A stretch of DNA of 64,000 nucleotides from Anaerolineaceae bacterium (GTDB lineage: Bacteria; Chloroflexota; Anaerolineae; Anaerolineales; Anaerolineaceae): contig JADLFQ010000046.1 of assembly GCA_020845515.1 (NCBI GenBank), positions 32,539 through 96,538 on the forward strand, read 5' to 3'. This document shows, in pieces, positions 1 to 8,686 of the stretch. Under the pieces are notes generated by a model. It searched no databases, was not told the origin of the DNA, and was given only the letters and a program-made list of their open reading frames with translations. Both the position numbers and the translations under genes were made by a program. Position 1 is the stretch's first letter. Each line of letters starts with the position of its first letter.

Positions 1-550
1 TACCAAAATCCCTTTGCTGGGAGATATCCCATTTATCGGACCTGTTTTTTTCAACCATTATCCTCTGGTCTATGTTGGTTACCTGCTGGTGCCAATGGTG
101 TGGTATATCCTGTACAAAACCACCTGGGGACTCAAGGTGCGCGCAGTTGGTGAGCATCCACATGCTGCCGATACTGTGGGTATCAGTGTGATTAAGGTGC
201 GCTATCAAACCTTGATCCTGTCCGGCGCGTTCAGCGGACTGGCTGGCGCGTTCCTTTCCATCTGTATGCTGGGTTCTTTCCAGGAAAATATGACAGCCGG
301 ACGCGGCTTTATCGCTTACACGGCGATCGTGTTTGGAAAGTGGCAGCCGATTGGGGTGGCGCTTGGCACTCTGCTGTTTGGCGCGGCGGACGCATTGCAA
401 TTGCGCATTCAAGCAATGAATGAGAATATTCCTTATCAGTTCCTGATCATGCTTCCGTATGTGGTTACGATGATTGCACTGATCTCGGTGGTGGGACGTG
501 CCAGTTGGCCGGCTGCTTCCGGACTGCCCTTCAAGCGTGAGGAAGGGTAA
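1..550 (+). CDS. ABC transporter permease, BMP/nucleoside-sugar type (5' truncated)
   Basis: The reading frame is open to the left edge, so the N-terminus lies outside the window. The visible ~182 residues are mostly hydrophobic, with four or five membrane segments. They carry the loop seen in RbsC/NupQ-like permeases (BPD_transp_2), a VGEHPHAADTVGI stretch followed by a small-residue-rich SGAFSGLAGA segment. This family imports nucleosides, simple sugars or similar compounds together with a BMP-type lipoprotein and a double-domain ATPase. Those partners would lie upstream. The gene ends in a perfect hairpin that overlaps its stop codon. The substrate cannot be assigned. Confidence 0.85.
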   Translation, partial: TKIPLLGDIPFIGPVFFNHYPLVYVGYLLVPMVWYILYKTTWGLKVRAVGEHPHAADTVGISVIKVRYQTLILSGAFSGLAGAFLSICMLGSFQENMTAGRGFIAYTAIVFGKWQPIGVALGTLLFGAADALQLRIQAMNENIPYQFLIMLPYVVTMIALISVVGRASWPAASGLPFKREEG

Positions 551-567
551 CCTGCCGTTACCCTTCC
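541..567 (+). terminator. Perfect hairpin overlapping the permease stop codon
   Basis: An 11-bp perfect inverted repeat (541-551 with 557-567) has a 5-nt loop and spans the TAA stop. No U-tract follows, so it may be a 3'-end stabilising or rho-independent-like structure rather than a classical terminator. Confidence 0.5.
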
Positions 568-597
568 TGAAACGATGATGATCAGTTAACAGGTTCA

Positions 598-656
598 GGC
601 GGTTCTTTCGGACACAAAACTGCGCCGCGAAAGAGCCGCCGCCGAAACCATTTTTG
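598..656 (+). terminator. Long stem-loop followed by a late T-run
   Basis: A 13-bp stem with one G-U pair (598-610 with 628-640) is followed about ten bases later by five T residues (651-655). The CTCTTTCG core of the stem occurs a third time at 702-710, so part of the signal may be a repeated motif rather than a terminator. Confidence 0.4.
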
Positions 657-752
657 AATTCTTAAAAGTTAACTCCACCTGTGGGTGACGATTCGCCGGC
701 AGCTCTTTCGGGTTGTTGGCGTTTTAAATAATACGTTCTAAAGGAGTGTTTT

Positions 753-1772
753 ATGGAATACAGACGGCTCGGCAATGGAATTTTGAAAGTCAGTGAGCTC
801 TCGTTTGGGGCGTGGGAAACGATTGGCCGCGTAGATTTTGAAACCTCGCGCGAATTGATGCTGACGGCCTATGAAGCCGGGGTCAACCATTTTGACAATG
901 CCGATGAGTACAGCGGGAAGGGCAACGCTGAACAGGCGATGGGTAAGATCATCAAGGAAATGAAGCGCAGTGATATTATCCTCTCCAGTAAAGTCTTTTG
1001 GGATGTCGGCCCCGGCCCCAATGACCGGGGACTTTCGCGCAAGCATATCGTCGAGACGGTCAACACTTCCCTAAAAAATATGGATGTGGAGTATATTGAT
1101 TTTTATTACTGTCATCGTTACGAGGCTGCTGTGATCGGACAGACCGACCCGAACCTGGAGGAGGTTGTGCGTGCCATGGATGACATGATTCACCAGGGTA
1201 AAATCCTATATTGGGGCACGAGCTGCTGGAATGCCTTCCAGCTTATGCAAGGTTACGCCACGGCAGAACGTTTCAATGCTTACAAACCCTCCATGGAACA
1301 ACCGCAGTATAATATGTTTGTTCGTGAAGCAGTGGAGAAAGACCTGGTGTATGCGGCGCGCAAGCTGGGGTTTGGTATCATCACCTGGAGCCCCTTGTAT
1401 AATGGTATCTTGACCGGCAAATATAATAACGGCATTCCTGGCGACAGCCGCCTGGCAGACCCTGCCTTTGCCTGGCTTCAATTTGACAGAGAAATCACGC
1501 CGGAACGCATCGAAAAGGTCAAAAAATTAACCACGCTAGCGCAAGACCTGGGCGGCAGCATGCCGCAACTTGCCATTGCCTGGCTGCTGCGCCTGCCCGA
1601 AGTAAGCAGCGTTATCCTGGGTGCGAACAAGGTGGCACAACTCCAAGAGAACCTCAAAGCGGTAGAACTGAGAAAGAAATTGACGCCCGATGTGCTGGCG
1701 CGTATTGAAGAAATTTTGGATAACAATCCATGTCCGCCGCTGTTTGCACCGGACAAACCCTCTTTTGATTAA
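753..1772 (+). CDS. Aldo/keto reductase
   Basis: This 339-residue protein is a (beta/alpha)8-barrel NADPH-dependent oxidoreductase. The catalytic tetrad is visible as D48, Y53, K80 and H121. The spacing and the middle segment around the EQPQYNM and WSPLYNGILTGKY stretches resemble the Kv-beta/YghZ group of the family. The ATG at 753 is preceded by AAAGGAG, a good ribosome-binding site. It is the first gene of the long plus-strand cluster and is separated from the MetV-MetF-like gene by about 50 bp. The likely role is interconversion of a carbonyl and an alcohol in the pathway encoded downstream. The actual substrate is unknown. Confidence 0.88.
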   Translation: MEYRRLGNGILKVSELSFGAWETIGRVDFETSRELMLTAYEAGVNHFDNADEYSGKGNAEQAMGKIIKEMKRSDIILSSKVFWDVGPGPNDRGLSRKHIVETVNTSLKNMDVEYIDFYYCHRYEAAVIGQTDPNLEEVVRAMDDMIHQGKILYWGTSCWNAFQLMQGYATAERFNAYKPSMEQPQYNMFVREAVEKDLVYAARKLGFGIITWSPLYNGILTGKYNNGIPGDSRLADPAFAWLQFDREITPERIEKVKKLTTLAQDLGGSMPQLAIAWLLRLPEVSSVILGANKVAQLQENLKAVELRKKLTPDVLARIEEILDNNPCPPLFAPDKPSFD

Positions 1773-1823
1773 TCTCTTGCCTTATAGGCGGAGAAACCTT
1801 TTACAGGTACAGGAGTAAGAAAT

Positions 1824-3296
1824 ATGCCTATTTTTTCCCCAAAACCTTTTCAGAAGCCTTATTTGCCGGTTGAACAAGACCGTGCCTGGTCAGTGCGGAC
1901 GTTTACTGCGCTGGAGCGTTCCAGCAAGGAGGTACTCTTTGGGTGCCGGATGTGTGGCAACTGCATTCTTCAGGAGACGGCTTTTATCTGCCCGATGACC
2001 TGCGCCAAGGGATTGCGCAATGGCTTTTGTGGAGAGGCTGCCGAAGGACGCTGTGTCGTAGACTCTTCACGAACCTGCACCTGGCTGGAAATTTATCATC
2101 GAGCCGAAAGCATGGGGCGGATGGATAAGTTAATGGAGATCAATGCACCGGTTGACGGGGGACAAGCCGGGCATTCCGCCTGGCTGCCTCTGATGAAGTT
2201 ATGGTCTGAACGCGGGAAGCCAAATTTATTAGACCTGGTGAGGAGTCCTCGAAAATTTAAGAAGGAATTGGATGAACTGTTTTTTGATTTCCGGCAGCCT
2301 GCCTGGTGGAATGGGGATTCTGTGTTCCACCCGCCTGCGTATCAGGAGCCGGTCTCGCGCCTGGAAGCGGCGCTTCGCAGCCAACCTTTTGTCCTGACAA
2401 CGGATATCACACAGCCGTCGGGCTGTACGCCCGAGGAAATTGTGGAAAAATGCCGTCTCCTAGAACCGTACGTTGTCAGCTTTAATATTGATGATAATCC
2501 CTATGCGGTCAGCCGGGCGAGTTCAGTGGCCAGTTGTAAAGTATGTATTGATCATGGGTATGAGCCTGTGCTGCAAATGACGGTGCGGGACCGCAGCCGC
2601 AATGCAATCCTCTCGGATGTTCTGGGCGCCTCTATGTTAGGTATACGAAACGTGCTTTGCCTTGGCGGTGACTATCACAACAAAGAGCTCAAGACCTACC
2701 CGGTCCAACCGATTCAATATGATGTTGACCCGGCTCAGATGTTGTGGATGCTGCGGCGGATGCGGGATGAGGGGAAACTCCCGAACGGCCGTGAAATTGA
2801 GGATAGGCCGCAGTATTTCCTTGGGGCGGCAGGGTCGAATCTCACACTCCCGCCACACTACAGCGCTATGAAGCTGGAGAAAAAAATCAATGCCGGGGCG
2901 CAGTTCATTCAGACACAATTAATCTTTGATGTTAAGATATTTGAAGGATGGTTGGGAGCTGCAGAAAAGCGCTCCCTATTGGATAAAGCTGCAATTTTAG
3001 CAGGCATCTACCCGCTGCGCACCGCAGAAGAAGCACATCTTCTGGCTGTAGAGCCGGGAATCAGCATCCCGAAGGAAATCATCAAGCGTATGGATGCCGC
3101 CGCAGAGAAAGACCGGCTCCAAGGGACAGACTCAACCTCCCAAGAATTTCAAGAGGCGGAAAGCCGGGAAATAACGCGGGAATTAATGCAGCAGATACGG
3201 CAGCTACCGGGAATCCGAGGTATCCACCTGATGACCGGTGGGCGGGGAGAGATTATCCCTGGATTGCTTGAAAACATGGAATGGCCGGCTTCCTGA
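1824..3296 (+). CDS. MetV-MetF-like fusion: Cys-rich MTHFR_C domain plus methylenetetrahydrofolate reductase
   Basis: This 490-residue protein has two parts. The N-terminal part has a cysteine cluster (C41, C44, C47, C56, C60, C69) of the MTHFR_C type, known from acetogen MetV. The C-terminal ~310 residues match the flavin-binding TIM barrel of methylenetetrahydrofolate reductase, including the LTTDITQPSG entry segment and a late QTQLIFD strand. In acetogens MetV and MetF are separate subunits; here they are joined with MetV first. The family interconverts methylene- and methyl-tetrahydrofolate. The following flavoprotein gene starts one base after the stop, so the two are almost certainly translated together, which links C1 units to amine or methyl-group oxidation. 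Confidence 0.8.
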   Translation: MPIFSPKPFQKPYLPVEQDRAWSVRTFTALERSSKEVLFGCRMCGNCILQETAFICPMTCAKGLRNGFCGEAAEGRCVVDSSRTCTWLEIYHRAESMGRMDKLMEINAPVDGGQAGHSAWLPLMKLWSERGKPNLLDLVRSPRKFKKELDELFFDFRQPAWWNGDSVFHPPAYQEPVSRLEAALRSQPFVLTTDITQPSGCTPEEIVEKCRLLEPYVVSFNIDDNPYAVSRASSVASCKVCIDHGYEPVLQMTVRDRSRNAILSDVLGASMLGIRNVLCLGGDYHNKELKTYPVQPIQYDVDPAQMLWMLRRMRDEGKLPNGREIEDRPQYFLGAAGSNLTLPPHYSAMKLEKKINAGAQFIQTQLIFDVKIFEGWLGAAEKRSLLDKAAILAGIYPLRTAEEAHLLAVEPGISIPKEIIKRMDAAAEKDRLQGTDSTSQEFQEAESREITRELMQQIRQLPGIRGIHLMTGGRGEIIPGLLENMEWPAS

Positions 3297-3297
3297 A

Positions 3298-4443
3298 ATG
3301 CCGGATATTCTGATCATTGGCGGTGGTTTTGCGGGGCTTGCGCTGGCTTATTACCTGTCCAAGGACGGCGCCAGTGTCACCCTTTTGGAGGGGGGCTCGC
3401 TGGGCGGCGGTGCATCCGCTGCCCCAGCCGGGCGGGCACAGATTATTGACAGTGAGACGGAAGAATATCTCGATTTGGTCATACGCGGCGTGGCGCGGCT
3501 GGAAACACTGGGCGAAGAGTTAGGTGTTGACCTGGAATGGACACTGCCCGGACATTTGACGTTGATTTCCAACGACGAGGAATGGCGCCATTTTGAGAGT
3601 CTGGTGAGGCGCTTGCAGCGACATGCTGTTCCGGCGGAGATGCTGGACATTCAGTCTTTGAGAGCGGCGGAACCTTACCTGCAAGCAGAGGGCTTTCTGG
3701 GCGCGGCGTACTCTCATGAAGGGCACCTTAACCCGTTTAAGTTTACTGCGGGATATGCACAAGCCGCCCGGCGCGCGGGCGCGGAAATTATTCACCATGC
3801 ACGCGTAATTGGATTTGAGCAGTGCGATGGGCTGATTACAGCCGTTCTGACCGAAAAGGAACGTTTTTCCGGGCGGGTGGTCTTGATGGCAGCCGGCCCC
3901 TGGATGGGAGAACTGGCTGAGATGGCGGGCACCTCTTTTCCGATGAAATCCACACACGCGGAGGCCATTGTTAGTGAAAAGCTGCCGCGTTTGCTGCACC
4001 ATCATATTGGAATGACGGGCTTCTACAAGGTTGTGCACGGTGCTGAGCGCTCAGTGACATTGGGGATTGCCCAGCACCCCAACGGGACGTTGTTTGTTTC
4101 AAATGCGGTTCAAAAGATGGAAACACTGGACCTCACCAGTACATATTGGGGCATGCCGGCTCTGTGCCGTGCTGTGCGGACGTACTTTCCGCGCCTGGCG
4201 GGAGCACGGATTATGCGCACCTGGGCGGCTCCAAGCCCTTTTACCCCGGACTACTTGCCGGCAATTGGATGGATGCCGGGTTTTGATAACCTGTATGTTG
4301 CCGCGGGTTTTCACCTCGCGATCCCTACTATTCCGCTTTTGGCGGAGGAAGCAGCGAAGTCAATTTTGGAGTTTGAAGAACGACCCATGCTGGCGCCCTA
4401 CAACCCAGGACGGTTTTACCCCGCAGAGCTCCCGGAGGGGTGA
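3298..4443 (+). CDS. FAD-dependent oxidoreductase, DAO family (first paralogue)
   Basis: This 381-residue flavoprotein has an N-terminal Rossmann motif (G8-G-G-x-x-G13) and the general layout of sarcosine/glycine oxidases and of the beta subunits of opine oxidase or HcnC. The ATG at 3298 begins one base after the MetV-MetF-like stop. An upstream in-frame start at 3238 would lie inside that gene and is rejected. DAO enzymes oxidise secondary or primary amines, or hydroxyacids, with FAD. It resembles the second DAO gene at 12.8 kb. The neighbouring folate enzyme makes an N-methyl or aminomethyl substrate plausible, but this is inference. Confidence 0.82.
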   Translation: MPDILIIGGGFAGLALAYYLSKDGASVTLLEGGSLGGGASAAPAGRAQIIDSETEEYLDLVIRGVARLETLGEELGVDLEWTLPGHLTLISNDEEWRHFESLVRRLQRHAVPAEMLDIQSLRAAEPYLQAEGFLGAAYSHEGHLNPFKFTAGYAQAARRAGAEIIHHARVIGFEQCDGLITAVLTEKERFSGRVVLMAAGPWMGELAEMAGTSFPMKSTHAEAIVSEKLPRLLHHHIGMTGFYKVVHGAERSVTLGIAQHPNGTLFVSNAVQKMETLDLTSTYWGMPALCRAVRTYFPRLAGARIMRTWAAPSPFTPDYLPAIGWMPGFDNLYVAAGFHLAIPTIPLLAEEAAKSILEFEERPMLAPYNPGRFYPAELPEG

Positions 4444-4588
4444 GAGCAACCGGTTTGTTTTTCGTGACAGCGGCCCGGTTATTGTGGGGTAAGTTTATTC
4501 TTAAGAGAAATTAGTACAGCTGGCCTGTACCGGAAAATTTTTGCATACCGGGAAGCAGATACAGTTATCTAATTTAGGAGAAAGTCGT

Positions 4589-6028
4589 ATGGCTGAGAAA
4601 CATAGATCGTTACGCGAGTCCATTCTGTATAACGACCTGGTCGCCATCCTGGGCGTGGAAAACGTTTCCAGGGACGAAGTCGAACGTCAGGCCTATATAG
4701 GGGATGTTTCCTTCCTCGGAATGGTAATGCCCCGACATAATATGGAGGTGGACCGGCCGGATTTCATTGTTTGGCCGACCAGTACAGAGCAAGTTTCTGA
4801 AGTGCTCAAGGCGGCGAATACTCATAAAATCCCTGTTACACCCTACTGTGGGGGCGCCGGTGTGCAGGGGGCGGCTGTTCCGATGTTTGGGGGTATTGTC
4901 ATGGATGTCAAGAAGATGGACAAAATTCTTGAGATTGACGAGACCAACCTGATGGTCACCTGCCAGACTGGCCTGATCGGGCAGGCACTGGAATGGGCAT
5001 TGAACGCCAAGGGATATACCTACGCACATATTCCGCAATCCACCTATTGTTCAGGAATTGGTGGTTTCCTGGCGGGACATTCTGCCGGTGTTCTTTCCAC
5101 CAAGTATGGCAAAATTGCCAGTATGGTGCTGGGGATGGAAGTGGTTTTACCGGACGGGCGGGTGATGCGCACGCGTGCAGTACCACAATCGGCGGCAGGC
5201 CCCAATCTCAACCATCTGTTCATCGGTTCGGAAGGTACGCTGGGTGTGATTACAGAAGCCACAATGATCATCCATCCACTGCCCGAACTGCGCGAGTTTC
5301 GCAGTTTTTTATACCCCAACTTACATTCTGCTTTTGAAGCGGCACGCAAGATTATGCGGCGGGGTTTGCTGCCCGGCACATTGCGCATATCCGATGAAGA
5401 GGAGAGCAAAGAGCTGTACAAACAGGAAGGGGCTTTTATGACGATCTCTTATGATGGGTTTGAAGAGCTGGTTAAACTGCAACACCGCGAGACAATGAAG
5501 ATTGCGCTGGAAGAAAACGCGGTAGATATCGGCTCTGCGCCTGGAGATCGTTGGTGGAATCGCCGGTTCTCCTCGGTTTACCCCAAAGATAACGGCAACC
5601 CGCTGGATATGGGGCGGCATACATTGAACGTCGGCAATGTGATTGAATCGGCTGGGTCGTTTACTTATCTGGAAGCAGCTCACCGCGAGCTGCGCCGGAC
5701 ACTCTTGAAAATACCAGGCCAGACTTTCATGGCGCATTTTTCTCATTGGTACAAAACCGGCGGGATGATGTATCCGTACTGTGTCAATTCCGGCGCGGCC
5801 AGCGAAGAGGAAATGGTTGACCGCTATTTCCGTATGCATCGGGCGGCTGTTGAGGTGATTCACCGGCTGGGTGGGACGATGACCCATCATCACGGCGTGG
5901 GCTTGTCGTTGCGCGGCTTTATGCGTGAGGAATTTGGAGAGTCGTTTGAAATGCTGCAAAGCATTAAACGCACACTCGACCCGAATAACATTATGAACCC
6001 AGGCAAGCTGGGTTTTGATTGGAGATAG
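4589..6028 (+). CDS. FAD-binding oxidase, GlcD/YgcU/AGPS-like
   Basis: This 479-residue protein has an N-terminal PCMH-type FAD-binding domain (about 45-220) with a GGAGVQGAAVP loop and a C-terminal FAD-oxidase domain ending in NNIMNPGKLG. A histidine triplet at H433-H435 (THHHGVG) matches the active-site region of alkyl-DHAP synthase and the E. coli YgcU group. The ATG at 4589 is preceded by TAGGAG; the earlier start at 4541 lacks a site. It is followed immediately by a GlcF-like Fe-S gene, the usual partner of hydroxyacid dehydrogenases, and by a YgcE-like kinase. A 2-hydroxyacid or polyol derivative is the likely substrate. Confidence 0.85.
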   Translation: MAEKHRSLRESILYNDLVAILGVENVSRDEVERQAYIGDVSFLGMVMPRHNMEVDRPDFIVWPTSTEQVSEVLKAANTHKIPVTPYCGGAGVQGAAVPMFGGIVMDVKKMDKILEIDETNLMVTCQTGLIGQALEWALNAKGYTYAHIPQSTYCSGIGGFLAGHSAGVLSTKYGKIASMVLGMEVVLPDGRVMRTRAVPQSAAGPNLNHLFIGSEGTLGVITEATMIIHPLPELREFRSFLYPNLHSAFEAARKIMRRGLLPGTLRISDEEESKELYKQEGAFMTISYDGFEELVKLQHRETMKIALEENAVDIGSAPGDRWWNRRFSSVYPKDNGNPLDMGRHTLNVGNVIESAGSFTYLEAAHRELRRTLLKIPGQTFMAHFSHWYKTGGMMYPYCVNSGAASEEEMVDRYFRMHRAAVEVIHRLGGTMTHHHGVGLSLRGFMREEFGESFEMLQSIKRTLDPNNIMNPGKLGFDWR

Positions 6029-6030
6029 AC

Positions 6031-7161
6031 ATGGAGTTGCAAAAAGTTGAACGGCTGGCAAGGCTGTGCGAAACCTGCCCGAAGATGTGCCGGCATGTAT
6101 GTACGACGCACGTGGTAACGCGTTCCGAAGCAGATACTCCCAATGAGCGCAGTTCAATTGCTTACCGGGCACTGCTGCGCGGCTATTTTTTCCCGGAAGA
6201 GGCGCCCTACATGTATGAAAAATGCGCGACTTGCGGGCTGTGTTTGGCGTGGTGTGAGACGGGGATTGATGTTGGGGAGATCATGCTGGCGGCGCGGGTG
6301 GACCTTGTGAACGCCGGGATGGCTCCGGCTGCTGCGGCTGCAGTTCAACGAAATGTTCAGAATCAGGGCAACCCACATGGAGAGCCGGCCTCCGAACGCT
6401 ACGCCGCGATCATGGATGAATTTCAGGCATTGCCAAATACTGCTGAAGTTTTGTATTACGCCGGCTGCGATACGCTTTACCGCCAGCCAGAAATTGCCAA
6501 AGCAGCGTTGAAGGTTCTCCGGGCGGCGGGTGTGGATCATACGATGATTAAGTCCGGCGAACCATGCTGTGGCGAACCACTGCGGTTGATGGGATATATT
6601 GAGGATTTTAAAGCAACTGCCCGCAAAGTAATGGATGGCATTGCCGAAACACGAGCAAGAACGGTGGTGTGCACCTGTCCCTCCTGTTTGCGGATGCTGA
6701 AGGAAGTCTATCGTGAGCACGGCATTGAAGCGCCTGCGGGCGTGGAATTTTTGCATATGTCGGAATATCTCTTGCGGTTGACCGCCTCGGGGCAGCTCAA
6801 GCTTACAACCCCTGTGCATTTGAAGACGACCTACCACGACCCGTGCGATCTGGGGCGCCGCCAGGAAATTTACGAACCACCCCGCGAGGTGTTAACTTCC
6901 TTGCCAGGCATTCAATTTCAAGAGATGTTTTTTAACCGGCGGGATGCGCGTTGCTGTGGCGCGGGCGGCGGTTTGGCGGCGACTAATCTGGAATTGGTGA
7001 TTAAAGCGAGCAAGACGGTGGTGAACCTGGCGCAAGACGTATCTGCCGAGGTGTTGGTGACGGCTTGCCCGACTTGCAAGACCAGCTTTCACCGGCAGAC
7101 GTACAAGCTCGACGATTTGAAGACGATGGACCTGATTGAGTTGGTTGCAATGGCGCTTTAG
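6031..7161 (+). CDS. GlcF-like Fe-S electron-transfer subunit with two CCG domains
   Basis: This 376-residue protein has two N-terminal four-cysteine clusters (C13/C16/C20/C24 and C65/C68/C71/C75), which suit two [4Fe-4S] centres, then two CCG domains ending in CCGEP and CCGAGGG. The first cluster has Cx2Cx3Cx3C spacing and lacks the usual CP ending, a small departure from canonical GlcF. It starts two bases after the GlcD-like stop, with GGAG overlapping that stop, and probably carries electrons from the flavoprotein to a membrane acceptor such as the HdrD-like protein at 10.7 kb. Confidence 0.85.
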   Translation: MELQKVERLARLCETCPKMCRHVCTTHVVTRSEADTPNERSSIAYRALLRGYFFPEEAPYMYEKCATCGLCLAWCETGIDVGEIMLAARVDLVNAGMAPAAAAAVQRNVQNQGNPHGEPASERYAAIMDEFQALPNTAEVLYYAGCDTLYRQPEIAKAALKVLRAAGVDHTMIKSGEPCCGEPLRLMGYIEDFKATARKVMDGIAETRARTVVCTCPSCLRMLKEVYREHGIEAPAGVEFLHMSEYLLRLTASGQLKLTTPVHLKTTYHDPCDLGRRQEIYEPPREVLTSLPGIQFQEMFFNRRDARCCGAGGGLAATNLELVIKASKTVVNLAQDVSAEVLVTACPTCKTSFHRQTYKLDDLKTMDLIELVAMAL

Positions 7162-7174
7162 GGAGTGAGGGCAG

Positions 7175-8686
7175 GTGGAGCAGGATCTGATTATTGGGAT
7201 TGACAGCGGCACGCAGAGCGTGCGTGTCATCATCTTTGACCTGAAAGGTCAGATCGTTTCATATGGCTCTGCCATCCATGCACCGTGTACGACACTGCAA
7301 AATGGCGGGGTGGAACAGGACCCGACGGACATCTGGCGGTGCTTTTGCCAGGCCTGCCGGCAAGCCATGTCAGCCTTGCCGGGCTCTCCCGCGCGCATTG
7401 CGGCATGCAGTATTACCTCGCAGCGTTCCACGATGCTCGCTGTGGATAAAAATGGAAACGCGCTGCGACCGGCTTTTAGCTGGATGGATCAGCGTAAGAA
7501 CGAAGAGATTTTGACCAGCCTGCCGGAACGATATCGCATGATCCAATCGGGCGCAAAAGCGCACTGGATGAAGATTAACGAGCCGATGGTTTACGACGCG
7601 GTGCATTGCTTTTTGCCGGTCAGTGGCTGGCTGACGCGGCGGCTGTGCGGCAGCTTTTATGATTGTGAAGGCAGCGTGGCGGGGATTTGGCCTTTTGATA
7701 TCGCAAAACTGGCCTGGTCGGAGGATGTGCAGCTTTATGAAGCATATGGGCTTTTGCCTGAAAAACTGCCGCGTGTCTTCCCACCTGGAGAGCTGCTTGG
7801 CTGGATAACGCGTGAGGCGGCGGAGGAAACGAATCTGCCCGAAGGGCTGGCGCTGCGTGCGGGGTCCGGCGACAAGATGTGTGAAATGCTCGGCGCGGGC
7901 GCAATCCAGTTAGACCAGGGATACATTACCTATGGTTCAATGGCTGGGCTTGAGGTTAACATACTTAAGCCGTTTTTTGCACCAGCCGGGGAATACTGGA
8001 CGAACCCGGCTGCCATTCCGGGGGTGTGGAATCTTGAGTTTGCGGTACAGCGCGGCTACCTGATGCTTTCGTGGTTCACCCGGCAGTTCAACCTTGGAGA
8101 GGATATTGGCTGCAGCGGCGAGGAATTTTTAGGACGGGAGGCGCAGGCACTGCCAGCCGGATCGGATGGGCTGGTGGTTGCACCGTACTGGATGCCCACG
8201 CAGATTGTGCACGGGGCGCGCAGCGTTATCATGGGATTGGATGACCATCACAGCCGGGCACATCTGTTCCGCGCTGTGCTGGAAGGGACAGCTTATGCCC
8301 TGCGGCAGGGGATGAACCGCATGGTTGAAGATACGAGGCATCCGCTGACGGAAATTGTGGCTGGCGGCGGAGGGGCGCGCAGTGACCTGGTGATGCAGAT
8401 CACTGCTGACGTCATTGGTTTACCAGTCTGGCGGGTGCAGACGGCAGATACATGCAGCCTGGGCACGGCCATGCTCGCGGCTGTGGGCGAGGGACTTTGC
8501 GAAAGTTTTACAGAAGCAGTGGACAGGATGGTGCTGCGCCGGGAGTGTTTTGAGCCACACCCGCGCCGGCAGGCCATTTATACGGAAATTTATCAAAAAA
8601 TCTATAAAGAGATCTACCCTTCCATGAAACAAGTTTACGATCATTTCAATGAAGTCTTTGAAGCAATCCGGAAAGAGGGAGAATGA
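7175..8686 (+). CDS. FGGY-family carbohydrate kinase, YgcE-like
   Basis: This 503-residue kinase has the N-terminal IGIDSGTQSVR phosphate-1 loop and a late AGGGARSD adenosine motif typical of FGGY kinases. Overall it resembles the E. coli YgcE group, whose genomic partner YgcU resembles the GlcD-like protein encoded just upstream here. A GTG at 7175 follows a GAGGGCAG site. The stop overlaps the glpD start (ATGA), implying coupled translation. With GlpD next door, a glycerol-like polyol is the simplest guess, but the sequence is not that of a classical glycerol kinase. Confidence 0.82.
   Translation: MEQDLIIGIDSGTQSVRVIIFDLKGQIVSYGSAIHAPCTTLQNGGVEQDPTDIWRCFCQACRQAMSALPGSPARIAACSITSQRSTMLAVDKNGNALRPAFSWMDQRKNEEILTSLPERYRMIQSGAKAHWMKINEPMVYDAVHCFLPVSGWLTRRLCGSFYDCEGSVAGIWPFDIAKLAWSEDVQLYEAYGLLPEKLPRVFPPGELLGWITREAAEETNLPEGLALRAGSGDKMCEMLGAGAIQLDQGYITYGSMAGLEVNILKPFFAPAGEYWTNPAAIPGVWNLEFAVQRGYLMLSWFTRQFNLGEDIGCSGEEFLGREAQALPAGSDGLVVAPYWMPTQIVHGARSVIMGLDDHHSRAHLFRAVLEGTAYALRQGMNRMVEDTRHPLTEIVAGGGGARSDLVMQITADVIGLPVWRVQTADTCSLGTAMLAAVGEGLCESFTEAVDRMVLRRECFEPHPRRQAIYTEIYQKIYKEIYPSMKQVYDHFNEVFEAIRKEGE

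Noticed and set aside
5321..6172. 283-codon minus-strand frame opposite the GlcD-like gene
   Set aside because: It lies fully antisense to two well-supported genes and has no motif.
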